DNA from: JBGSKY01 sp041740995
GTDB lineage: Bacteria; Planctomycetota; Planctomycetia; Pirellulales; Pirellulaceae
Direction: 5' to 3'
NCBI GenBank assembly: GCA_041740995.1
Contig: JBGSKY010000208.1
Coordinates: 1-59,077 of the forward strand
DNA length: 59,077 nucleotides
Shown here: positions 47,350 to 56,700 of the stretch, piece after piece
Position numbering within the stretch: position 1 is the stretch's first letter
Layout of the letters: every line of letters begins with the position of its first letter
Notes under the pieces: model-generated
Told to the model about the DNA's origin: nothing
What the model saw: the letters and a program-made list of their open reading frames with translations, nothing else
Databases searched by the model: none
Position numbers and translations under genes: made by a program

Positions 47350-48603
47350 ATGGGAATTTATGAGCTTGTCGCATTAGTTGTGACTCTGGCCGCGATCTTC
47401 AGCTATCTCAATTTTCGCCTATTTCAATTACCGACGACGATTGGTGTGATGATCATTGCCCAGCTCTTCTCGCTGGTCCTTGTCGGCATCGGTTTGTTTC
47501 AGCCGAGCGTGCTGGAAGGAGCAAAGACGCTAATCGAAACGGTCGAATTTGACGACGCAGTGTTGCATGGAATGTTAGGGGCACTGCTCTTTGCTGGTGC
47601 CTTACACGTCAATTGGTGTGACTTGCGTGAGCAGAGCGGCACCGTTGCGACGCTGGCATCGTTTGGTGTCGTTATTTCTGTTTTGGTGGTCGGAGTCGTG
47701 TTCAAATTCGCTTCCGGTTGGCTCGGATTCGATGTTCCATGGATCGTTTGTTTCGTTTTCGGAGCTTTGATTTCTCCAACTGATCCAATCGCAGTCCTTG
47801 GACTGCTAAAGCAGATGCGAGCGCCTAAATGGCTTGAAACGCAGATCGCCGGCGAGAGCCTTTTCAACGATGGCGTCGGAGTCGTCATCTTTTTGGGGCT
47901 TAGCGAAGTCGCTTTTCATGGCGAAGATTTATCGTTCAACTCGTTGATGATTCTTTTTGTTCAAGAAGCGATTGGCGGAGCGATATTCGGTTTCGTAATC
48001 GGCTTGTTCGCATTTATGATGCTGCGTCGGGTCGATAACTATCAAGTCGAGATTCTAATTTCGCTAGCGGTTGCAATGGGCGGATATGCTCTGGCCACTG
48101 CGCTACATCTTTCCGGGCCAATTGCCGTGGTGGTCGCAGGGCTGTTTCTGGGCAATCACGGTCGCCAGTGGGCGATGTCGGATGAGTCCAATGAGCACTT
48201 GGACAGCTTCTGGGAACTGATTGACGAGATCCTCAACGCAATCCTATTTTTGCTGCTCGGCCTAGAATTATTAGTCGTCGATTTTGAACGAGCGGCAATC
48301 ATATTAGGACTAGTCATGATCGTCGGCGTATTGATAGGACGTTGGATTTCCGTCCGAACACCGCTTGCGATCTTGCAACGATTTTACAGCTATCACCCCG
48401 GAACTGGCCGCATCTTAATTTGGGGTGGACTGCGTGGCGGAATCTCGGTCGCGCTGGTATTGAGTCTACCCAACAGCGAAGCGGAGATCCGGAGTTTGTT
48501 GCTGACAGTAACCTATGTGATCGTGACCTTTTCGATAATTGTCCAAGGGCTAACAATCAGCAAGCTGCTGACGCGGCTGGACCTCACGCTACCGGAAAAA
48601 TAA
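47350..48603 (+). CDS. CPA1-family sodium/proton antiporter
   Basis: A 417-aa polytopic inner-membrane protein (11-12 spans) that exchanges Na+ (or K+) for H+. The CPA1 signature is present: GALISPTDPIAVLGLLK, ESLFNDGVGVVIFLGL (with the conserved ND pair) and ILIWGGLRGGISVALVLSLP near the C-terminus. It lacks a cytosolic C-terminal tail. I chose the ATG giving MGIYELVALVVTLAA; an in-frame ATG at 47254 adds 32 polar residues. It converges with the ParA-type gene. Confidence 0.94.
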   Translation: MGIYELVALVVTLAAIFSYLNFRLFQLPTTIGVMIIAQLFSLVLVGIGLFQPSVLEGAKTLIETVEFDDAVLHGMLGALLFAGALHVNWCDLREQSGTVATLASFGVVISVLVVGVVFKFASGWLGFDVPWIVCFVFGALISPTDPIAVLGLLKQMRAPKWLETQIAGESLFNDGVGVVIFLGLSEVAFHGEDLSFNSLMILFVQEAIGGAIFGFVIGLFAFMMLRRVDNYQVEILISLAVAMGGYALATALHLSGPIAVVVAGLFLGNHGRQWAMSDESNEHLDSFWELIDEILNAILFLLLGLELLVVDFERAAIILGLVMIVGVLIGRWISVRTPLAILQRFYSYHPGTGRILIWGGLRGGISVALVLSLPNSEAEIRSLLLTVTYVIVTFSIIVQGLTISKLLTRLDLTLPEK

Positions 48604-48702
48604 CGCTAGCGGAGAAATAAGTCTGACCTCTGCTCATTAGAAATCGAGCGGTTTTGATCTACGATCAAATTGCCAAATACGGAAAATATTCCACGACCGT
48701 TG

Positions 48703-49551
48703 TTAGGCGACGTGAGCGTTCAACGGAAATCTGTCCGCAACGACTTGAGCATCGTTGCAACCCGTTTCAACTTGCGCAAGGACTTCGTAGGCCAGCGCGA
48801 GATAATCTTCGGCGCCATGCGAATTCGGTGCGTAATCAAAAATTGACTGACCAAAGCTTGGCGCTTCAGCAAGGCGAATATTGCGTCGAACTTTCGTTTC
48901 GAAAAATTGTGCCTTAGCCCACGTCGGTGAGCTTGCTGATTGCTGGTCAATAAACTCCGCCACATCGCGACTGACTTCGGCCGCTAGGCGTGTTGCGGTC
49001 TCGTACATGCACAGTACGATTCCACGCAATTCCAGCTTGTCGTTCAATCGTTTAGCGACAATCTCGATTGTCCGCAGCAACTTGCTCAAGCCATGCAAAG
49101 CCAGAAAGTGCGGCTGAAGCGGCAAGAAAACTTCGTCGACTGCAGTTAGCGCGTTAAGGGTCAATACGCCCAGCGACGGTGGACAGTCGAGCAGCAGATA
49201 ATCGAAATCTTGACTGCTTGCGAACAGTTTGTCTTTCAAGATTGTCTCGCGACCGACTTCTCCACAGAGCTCAAGTTCAGCGCCAGCAAGATCGAGGCTG
49301 GCTGGAATGACAGACAGGTTTTCACCGACGTTACGTCGAATATCATCAATACTCGCATCGCCACAGAGAACCTCGTACATCGAACCGCTGGAGATCGCAG
49401 TAATGCCCAAATGCAGCGACGCGTGAGCTTGTGGATCAAGGTCCAAAACGCACACTCGCTGACCGCACCTCGCCAGGGCCGCAGCGAGGTTAACCGAAGT
49501 GGTTGTTTTGCCGACACCACCTTTTTGATTTAAAATTGCAATCCTTCGCAC
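48703..49551 (-). CDS. ParA/Soj-type ATPase
   Basis: A 282-aa deviant Walker A ATPase. Walker A' is LNQKGGVGKTTTSVNL (about residues 7-22), with VLDLDPQAHAS and the Walker B-like YLLLDCPPSLGVLTLNAL. ParA proteins bind DNA and position chromosomes or cell cargo with a ParB-type partner; no parB lies beside it. The start is GTG, with GGAG 7 nt upstream. The DUF4254 gene lies 66 nt upstream in the same direction, so the pair may be an operon. It could be the chromosomal Soj or an orphan cargo-positioning paralogue. Confidence 0.93.
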   Translation of the reverse strand: MRRIAILNQKGGVGKTTTSVNLAAALARCGQRVCVLDLDPQAHASLHLGITAISSGSMYEVLCGDASIDDIRRNVGENLSVIPASLDLAGAELELCGEVGRETILKDKLFASSQDFDYLLLDCPPSLGVLTLNALTAVDEVFLPLQPHFLALHGLSKLLRTIEIVAKRLNDKLELRGIVLCMYETATRLAAEVSRDVAEFIDQQSASSPTWAKAQFFETKVRRNIRLAEAPSFGQSIFDYAPNSHGAEDYLALAYEVLAQVETGCNDAQVVADRFPLNAHVA

Positions 49552-49617
49552 GGCTCTTCTCCAAAAATGTGATGGTCTTTGTCAGGTCGCTCGATAAGCG
49601 TCTGAAATTCGTCTACG

Positions 49618-50223
49618 TTACGCGGCTGGATTCAGTTTCGCGTTGTACAAATATGGATTCATGGTCGGATCGTTGTACATTTTGAACTGGCGATAAGTCC
49701 GATGTCGCTTCTTGCCAAGAATGACATCGTCGAGCAGTTGTTCGACGCAAGTTTGCAAGTCGAGGCGTTGTGTTTGACAGATCGCCAATCGTCCAGCAAC
49801 CTTCGCACGATGTTCAGGCGCAGCGTCAGTGCGTTCGAGTTGTTCTTGCAGATGGTAAATCCGCAGGGCCATAATTGACATTCGATCGATAATTGAGCCC
49901 GGCGTTTCCGAGTTCTGCCGCGCGTCGGGGGCGACAACGATAGACATTGAATCGATGGTATCCGTGATGAAATCGTCGAGCTTTTCAATCCAATCGTTTC
50001 GCTTTTGGTTCAACCGATCAATGTTTCGTTTGACTTGAGCGATCTGAGCATCAGTTACGTCAGGCGAACGCGCAATGTCTTCTTCATGCCAAAGATCGTA
50101 ATTGAATCGATGTTGCTGGATCGCGATGGCAAGCATGGCATCGGCCGACGGCATCGACGTGTCAAGATGCCACTGAGCAATGGTATCGACTTGCATCGCA
50201 GCGATCGCGGGAATGTTGAACAT
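49618..50223 (-). CDS. DUF4254 protein
   Basis: A 201-aa soluble helical protein with the DUF4254 signature HRFNYDLWHEEDIARSPD (about residues 38-55) and later IIDRMSIMALRIYHLQEQ. The function of DUF4254 is unknown. AAGG lies 8 nt before the ATG. It lies between the AMP-binding gene upstream and the ParA-type ATPase downstream, both in the same direction. Confidence 0.88.
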   Translation of the reverse strand: MFNIPAIAAMQVDTIAQWHLDTSMPSADAMLAIAIQQHRFNYDLWHEEDIARSPDVTDAQIAQVKRNIDRLNQKRNDWIEKLDDFITDTIDSMSIVVAPDARQNSETPGSIIDRMSIMALRIYHLQEQLERTDAAPEHRAKVAGRLAICQTQRLDLQTCVEQLLDDVILGKKRHRTYRQFKMYNDPTMNPYLYNAKLNPAA

Positions 50224-50260
50224 GCGATAAACCTTGGACGTTAAGTATGTAAATCAAAGC

Positions 50261-50345
50261 CGATCACGAATACTGTCTAGCCTGCCTTCAAAAGTAGGAT
50301 AGGCTTCCAGCCTGTCACTTAGCTCGATAGTCAGGCTTGAGGCCT
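50261..50345. repeat. Candidate dispersed repeat with inverted motifs
   Basis: Contains AGCCTGCCTTC, GTAGGATAGGCTTCCAGCC and AGTCAGGCTTGAGGCC: several near-complementary AGGC/GCCT blocks that can fold on one another. It resembles short non-coding repeats but I see no second copy in this window, so it is tentative. Confidence 0.35.
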
Positions 50346-50451
50346 AAACTATGTCTAGGAAACGCTGCTTTGCTTGTACAGGAAGTCACTGTCGACGCTC
50401 AAGAGCGATTCTTGACTGAAATAGCAGCGTTTAAATTTCGCTTTAGTTTTC

Positions 50452-52122
50452 TCACACGAGCAAATTGCGAATTCGGAACTCGTTTCTACGCCAGATGCCT
50501 TTGGCTGTCTTTAATTCGTGCTGCACAACGTCGGCGGGCGTGTAAAAATGAAAAATCTTTGGGACGAAATCTTTTTGCAACGGAAGCTCGAACTCTACCG
50601 ACTGCAAGCGTAAAAGCAGCTTCGCTTGATCGATTTGTGCCGGCATAACCACAAGCATTTCGAGCTGTCCTGCGTTCTCAAAGAGCATGCAATCATGCAG
50701 CGCAAATTGTGTTCGAAAGAGATTTTCAAGCGGTTGTGGATCGACCTTGTAGCCGCTGGCAAGCGTGATTCGATCATCAATCCGGCCAACGATCCGCCAC
50801 GAGCCAGTTTCAAACGGGCTGGCAAGGTCACCGGTAGGAAACCAACCATCGTCGAGCAATTTGAATCGGATCGGCTGTCTTGTCGCCGCATCCCAATAGC
50901 CAAGCGCAATGTTCGGGCCACGGACCAACATCTGACCATCGGCATCTGTTCGAACATCGACATTGATGATCGGCGGGCCAATAGAGTTGTCGGTAACTTC
51001 GCCGAATCGATTTGAGCAGACGACCGGCGAGGTTTCCGTCAGGCCATAGCCTTGATGAATCGGCAATCCGATCGAACGAAAGTCATTGAACGTTTCCGCA
51101 CTGAGGGGTGCACCGCCGCTGGCCAGCATTCGAAGCTTGCCACCGAGTAATTTGTCGGCTGTGAAATTATTGCTAGAACCAAACTCACGAACGATACGAT
51201 CGAAGACTGCAGGGACTGCATTAAGCAATTGTGGATGCAGCGTTTCCGCAATACCTCGCAATTCAGCGGTCGATGCAGCGCAAACCATGCTTCCGCCAGT
51301 GATCGCCCAAGTTGTCAGCTCACATGTTCGCGCATACGCATGTGAGAAAGGCAATAGATTAAGACGGCAGTCTGCGTTGGTTTGCGGCATCGCGTCCAGC
51401 TTGCCAAGAGCGTTCCATATTAGATTGGCGTGTGAAAGCACAACGGGTTTTGCATCGGCGGTTGAACCCGATGTCATCAACATTCGCGCCGGCCCATGGA
51501 ATTGATCGTCGCTAATTTGGCTGTCTCGTTGACAAACTTCAGCCAAGCTCATCACGTCCTTCCAGTGATCGCGAACTGACGTTTCGGCTTGTGCAATCAA
51601 GTTCGATTCAGAATGCATCGCGTGCCATCGAGGAGCATCTGCGTCACTGTTTAAATTCAATACGCGATCTTGATCCGTTATCATCAACGCGGTCTTATCG
51701 ATTCGGTCAGCGTATCGGCCGGCTTCGTTCGACGTAGTTCGCGGATCAATCGACGCGTGAATAAGATTCAACCTGTCACATGCGATATCTAAGGCCATCC
51801 AAGCGAAATCGTTTCGCTTGCAAGTGATGACGATTTGTAACGGATCATGACGCAGCGTTCGAAGCCATTGCTGTATCACAAAAATCGATGCGCCTACAAC
51901 ACGATACGAAATCGGCACGAAACGATCATGCTGACGAACGTACCACGCCGTCGCGTTAGGACGGGTCAGTACGTGATTGAATACGTATCCGTCCAAGCGT
52001 CGAAATTTTGGTAAATCAGTCACGAAAATTGGTTTCAAAGGCGGGTCTGGCAGCAAGAAAATTCGATCGTCGCGTTTCGTAGCCCGATAAGTTTGCTGGC
52101 ATTTTGAAAGCATGGCTACCAT
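50452..52122 (-). CDS. AMP-binding (acyl-CoA synthetase-type) adenylate-forming enzyme
   Basis: A 556-aa cytosolic enzyme of the ANL superfamily that activates a carboxylate with ATP. Motif A3 is LMTSGSTADAKPVVLSH (about 215-231), A5 is GYGLTETSPVV (about 357-367), A7 is GWFPTGDL (about 427-434), and IVGRIDDRITLASGYKVDP corresponds to A8. The final catalytic Lys region is present near the end (LKTAKGIWRRNEF). The substrate is not readable. A dyad-symmetry hairpin abuts the ATG; a second ATG three codons downstream is possible. Confidence 0.92.
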   Translation of the reverse strand: MVAMLSKCQQTYRATKRDDRIFLLPDPPLKPIFVTDLPKFRRLDGYVFNHVLTRPNATAWYVRQHDRFVPISYRVVGASIFVIQQWLRTLRHDPLQIVITCKRNDFAWMALDIACDRLNLIHASIDPRTTSNEAGRYADRIDKTALMITDQDRVLNLNSDADAPRWHAMHSESNLIAQAETSVRDHWKDVMSLAEVCQRDSQISDDQFHGPARMLMTSGSTADAKPVVLSHANLIWNALGKLDAMPQTNADCRLNLLPFSHAYARTCELTTWAITGGSMVCAASTAELRGIAETLHPQLLNAVPAVFDRIVREFGSSNNFTADKLLGGKLRMLASGGAPLSAETFNDFRSIGLPIHQGYGLTETSPVVCSNRFGEVTDNSIGPPIINVDVRTDADGQMLVRGPNIALGYWDAATRQPIRFKLLDDGWFPTGDLASPFETGSWRIVGRIDDRITLASGYKVDPQPLENLFRTQFALHDCMLFENAGQLEMLVVMPAQIDQAKLLLRLQSVEFELPLQKDFVPKIFHFYTPADVVQHELKTAKGIWRRNEFRIRNLLV

Positions 52123-52124
52123 GC

Positions 52125-52152
52125 GAACTTGCGGTCAGCGGATCGCAAGTTC
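52125..52152 (-). promoter_or_regulatory. Hairpin/dyad directly before the AMP-binding gene start
   Basis: GAACTTGCG (52125-52133) and CGCAAGTTC (52144-52152) form a perfect 9-bp inverted repeat with a 10-nt spacer. It ends 2 nt before the ATG, so in RNA it would occupy the ribosome-binding site, and in DNA it could be an operator. No Shine-Dalgarno is visible beside it. Confidence 0.5.
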
Positions 52153-52566
52153 AACAATGCCAGCATTTTGCGATTTCTGGGTAAGGTGAGAAGTTTTGAA
52201 AAGTTAAAAATAATTCAGTGAGGTCCGCAAACCGTTGTCAGCAAACGACCTACGTTCTTTTCATAGGCCGCTCGGCAGTTTGCAAGGCCGAATTCTTGTG
52301 TTGACTGGGACGGCTGCATAGGTATCCTTGGACATGTAACACAACTCGGTCAAACGAAGCGAAATTTGCCGTGGTTGGGAGATTTGTTGTTCGAATAATA
52401 GCGTTGTTGAGAGCTTGCGGCCACGGGCTTTCTTCATCGAACCAGTCTGAGAAGCAGCAGTAACTGGTTCAGCCGAACAATGGATACCTAACCACGGTTT
52501 TTTCGTAGCGTGCCCCACCCATATTCTCGCCCGCTCCCCACTTTTGAAGCACCTGGATCGCTTGGG
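52153..52566. other. Divergent intergenic region upstream of rsmH
   Basis: No supported gene. A leftward frame (52261-52590) overlaps the rsmH start and has no domain. Both promoters must lie here but none stands out. Confidence 0.4.
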
Positions 52567-53586
52567 ATGCCCATTCAGACTACACTCCATGTGCCCGTTC
52601 TGATACAGCCGATCCTGAAGTTTGCGACCGATCTACAGCCCACGACAATTTTCGATGGGACGCTTGGCGGGGCCGGTCATACGCTAGCTCTAGCCCGTAT
52701 TTTGCCCGCTAATGGGACGCTTCTGGCTGCCGATCGCGATCCGGCTGCCGTTGCGCGATTCCAGTCTCTGTTGGACACTTGGGCAACCGAAACCACCACC
52801 TCAGACGAAGAGTTGGCGGTTGCAAAATCCGAGTTGCGGCCAACCACAAGTCCGAATTGGTCGATCCATCATGCTAGCTACCACGAATTAGCTGCGATCC
52901 TTCTGGAGGTCGGCATTCCCAGCGTCGACATGATCCTGCTCGATTTAGGCCTCTCCAGCGACCAGTTGGCGGACGATGAACGCGGTTTCTCGTTCCGAGC
53001 CACCGGACCGTTGGATTTGCGGTTCGATCCGACCGACGGACAGCCGGCTTGGGAAATTTTAGACCAGTTGCCCGAAAGCGAGCTGGCTGACGTCCTCTAC
53101 CAATACGGCGACGAGCGTTTTAGCCGTCGAATCGCCGCTCGCGTCGTCGCTCGCCGCAAGGATGCCCCAGTTCGCTCAGCAGCAGATTTCCGAGAGCTGA
53201 TCCATGGCTGCGTGCCGGGTTCGAAACACGGGCGGATCGATCCGGCCACCCGAAGCTTCCAAGCGTTGCGAATTTTCGTCAATCAGGAACTGCAGCGTTT
53301 AGCCGAGGCACTGGTCGAGTTGCCCAAGTTGCTCAGCGTCGGCGGCTTGCTGCAAATCATCAGCTTCCATTCGCTGGAAGATCGATTGGTCAAAAATGCC
53401 TTTCGCGACGCAGAAAACTTGGAAGTCGTCACGCGGAAACCGATCGTGGCAGACGAAGCTGAAATGGCCTTAAATTCCCGTTCGCGAAGTGCGAAATTGC
53501 GTGTCGCTCGGCGAATCGAATTGCCTGAAGGCCATCAGGGACGTGTTCGCAGTCTTGCCGAATTCCAGCGACACTCGCATTTTTAG
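52567..53586 (+). CDS. rsmH: 16S rRNA (cytosine-1402-N4) methyltransferase
   Basis: Methylates N4 of C1402 in the ribosomal P site. The 339-aa protein has the family's SAM motif FDGTLGGAGHTLALARIL, ILLDLGLSSDQLADDERGF, FRATGPLDLRFDPTDG, TRSFQALRIFVNQEL and ISFHSLEDRLVKNAF. The chosen ATG gives MPIQTTLHVPVLIQPIL; a GTG upstream adds 19 residues. In most bacteria rsmH (mraW) lies at the head of the dcw cell-division cluster next to ftsL and ftsI; here the next gene is a leftward propeller gene, so the cluster context is absent. Confidence 0.96.
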   Translation: MPIQTTLHVPVLIQPILKFATDLQPTTIFDGTLGGAGHTLALARILPANGTLLAADRDPAAVARFQSLLDTWATETTTSDEELAVAKSELRPTTSPNWSIHHASYHELAAILLEVGIPSVDMILLDLGLSSDQLADDERGFSFRATGPLDLRFDPTDGQPAWEILDQLPESELADVLYQYGDERFSRRIAARVVARRKDAPVRSAADFRELIHGCVPGSKHGRIDPATRSFQALRIFVNQELQRLAEALVELPKLLSVGGLLQIISFHSLEDRLVKNAFRDAENLEVVTRKPIVADEAEMALNSRSRSAKLRVARRIELPEGHQGRVRSLAEFQRHSHF

Positions 53587-53606
53587 GTTTGCTCTGATCA
53601 AAGTCG

Positions 53607-53654
53607 GCTAAGACCGGTCCTGACGAATTCACGCACGCCAGGAATTGTCTTGGC
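53607..53654. repeat. P2 repeat, locus C: two 18-bp palindromic units
   Basis: Unit 1 at 53607-53624 is GCTAAGACCGGTCCTGAC; unit 2 at 53637-53654 is GCCAGGAATTGTCTTGGC. The spacer GAATTCACGCAC (12 nt) shares 8 of 12 positions with that of locus A, and the period is again 30. It lies between the convergent rsmH and propeller genes. Confidence 0.65.
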
Positions 53655-53708
53655 CGACTCGAATCCTGGACTAAAAAAAATCGACCGGCGACGGGAATGT
53701 TCGTCAAT

Positions 53709-56700
53709 TTAGAAAGGATCGCCTTCGTCGAGTTTGCGGCGGCGTTCAATTTGATCGGCCAGCGACTTGGGCAGATTCTCACTTAGCTGTTTGGCGTCGG
53801 TTTGGCCGACGACGATCGGTGAATCAGATTTGTCTATTGGGTCGCTGGTCCACTGAACCGTCAGCTCTGAGCCGCGGTAAGCAATCTTGTTCTGGAAACT
53901 GCTCAAGTCGACTATCGCCCCAAATTTTACCCCTTGGCGACTGGGCAGATAATTGTTTTCGTACAGCAACTTGCCTGTTCGCAAATCGACGATCGCCAGA
54001 GACGCCGTTTTGACCGTCGTCCGCTCAAAGCGAAACGAAATCTGCCGAGCCAGCGTAATCGCCGGCGAGCATCGCGGTTGAAGGATCGGCAAATAGAAGC
54101 CCTGGACTTGCAAAGGGGCGTCCCACTTCGGCTGACCATTGACCGCGTCGATTGCCAGCATCGGGCCGGCGACGATCAGCAAATCATCCGCTTCGTTCTC
54201 GACTAACTCTGACTTCATGCTTGGCGCATATGGCAAAATGAGAAGCGAGTCGCCGAATTCTTCAAGCCGGAAATGCGTCATTCGCGTGTCGGCCAGGACT
54301 GGATGGTCAGAGCTTTCGCCCGTCTTCAGATTCCAAAATTTCAGCTCCTGTTCAGTGCCCCATACAACCAAAGATTCATCTTTAAAGATCTCAGCCCGAG
54401 AGCTGTTTGCAACCGTCGCTTGCAATAAAGCTTCGTTGTTCAAGCCGCTGCGTAGCTCGAAAATAAACTTGCGATCGGAAGTCTTTTTTCCAGTGATACA
54501 GTTACCATGAGCGACGGCCCAGATATCGCCATCAATACTCAATTCACCGCTGTCCAGAACGCTTCCGTCACCGGCGGCAAGCACCACGCGGCGTTTACCC
54601 ACGGCGTCAAAGAGGATCACTTTCCCATCGCGATAACTAACCCATGGCTGCGAATTCAATGGGCTATTGGCAGCGACAGTTGCAGTTTTGAAGACGCTGG
54701 ATTCAACCGTCCAGATTGGCGTCCCACGCCGATAGTCGATGCACTGAATTGATTTTTCATTGGCGACGATCAAACCGTAGTGGTCAGCAATAACGGTCGA
54801 AAAGCCGTTTGTTTGTCCATGATGTTCGGCGCCCCAATCCCATTGATCCTTGGAGCGACCGCGAACACCAAACAGCTGGCGACTGGTGGTACGACCAAAC
54901 TCTTCGTTCCAAAGTATCGCTTCGGAAGGCAAATTCTCAACCGATTCCAACATGTCATCGGAAGGGGCTTGAGCAGAAAGTGTATCGATGGCCAGCACTT
55001 CACTGCCGCGTTCGACAATGACAATCGAATCGATCATGTAAAGCATCGCAGAATTGACCGGTCGGTCGGAGAGCTGGATCGTCAGTCGATTTTTGTGTGT
55101 CGGATCGATCAACATGAGTGATCCGGATGTCAGCGTCGCTTCCCAACCGGCCAACGCAGTTCCGATTCGCTGTTGGACGCGACAGACAGTTTCGCCCAGG
55201 TCAACATCAGTCGTTTCCGCAGTGGTTACTTCGACTTTTCCTTTTGGCCAAGCGGCGGCGCCCTGCTGTAATACTTCTAGCTCGGCGCCGTTGAATGTCC
55301 TCACGCGTGGTAAATCAGTGCTCCAGACATCAATATCGTTGACTGCCAGTTCGACTGTCTTTACCACTACGGAGTCAACGGCGAACTCCGGATATCGTGT
55401 CAGCTCACCAACTTTCAGCACGTCCAGCTCAGTGATCGCTTCGAGTTCACTTAGCGTCAGGCCTGCTGACGCTGCGGTTACCGAAGCGCTGTGCCAACGA
55501 TCTACCGTACGATAGATCAGCGTTTGAAGGAGAGTCGCCGCCTTGGCTGTTTTTTGGCCCATCGATTGGTCGGCAAGTTTTTCTGCTAACAATCGTGCGC
55601 GGACAGCGCTTTGTTCGGCATCGTATAAATCATTAGAACGAAACTGCTGAACGGCGCGACGCAAAAAAAACGAGGCGGCTTCGGGAACCCATTTGTATTG
55701 TTGCTCGCACAACGAAACGTAGCGGATATCTGACAAAGCGGAATCAAGATGTTCGGAGATCTTTGGAACCGCTGCAAGGCGAGCTGCCGGCGATGCTTTT
55801 TGCATTAGTACTGCTAGCGTCGTCGCGATCCACTCATCCTCTTCGATTGTCCAATGCTCGTTCATTTCGATCAACGAGTCCCAGCGGCTGACAGTCGCGC
55901 GAGCTTGTGTCTTGAGCCGCGTCAAGTCAATGATTTGCATCAGCCCTTCGTCGTAACGTTGTCGCTCAAGCAATCCTCGAATCAACGAAACCAAGTACAA
56001 TCCGCGGTCCGGTCCGGTCTCCATTAATTCCTTAAGCTGCTGCAACCTCGGCGCGAATGTTTGAAAATCTTCCTTCAATGCGTTGAGCGCGATTTTGCGA
56101 ACCAGACCTTTGATGTCATCATTATTTTTGTCCATCGAGTGGGCTTGAAAAGCGAGCTCGAAGGCTTGTTCCCAATTCGATTCCGAGAGAGCAATTTCTG
56201 CTTTTCTTGCGATACTCAGCGGTGTCGGTTCGCTGCCGGCCAGCTTGTTCTGCAGCTGCAAACGGACTTGATCGCGGATCGGATAACTGGTCAGCGAAAC
56301 CGCGCCCAGCGATATTAACGAATCGTTCGTTGCGATCAGATTTCCCAGCGTCTGTTCGACCCGCATCGTATCGACGACTGTGCCTTCGCGGACGTCGATC
56401 TGGACAACTTGCTGCGACGTCATCGGTACTAGTAGCTGGTTACCGTTGCGAGCCGATCGACCGACGATTTGCCCGTAGGGCGTTAGATTGATGTCCCACC
56501 GTTGTTTGCCAGTTTTACAGACGATCGCCGACACTTCGCTAGCTGTTACGATGTAGACTTCGCCGTTTGTGATGCCTGCCAAATAGAGAGCCTCCAGCGA
56601 AGGGTCAGACCATAGTATCTCGCCAGAAAAAATGTCGACCGCGTATACGCCTTTGCCGTCCGGCGGTGCATGAATCGCGATCCCATTGTCGATCAAGACT

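Noticed and set aside
52261..52590. Leftward 109-aa frame overlapping the rsmH start
   Set aside because: Overlaps a confidently identified gene and shows no domain.
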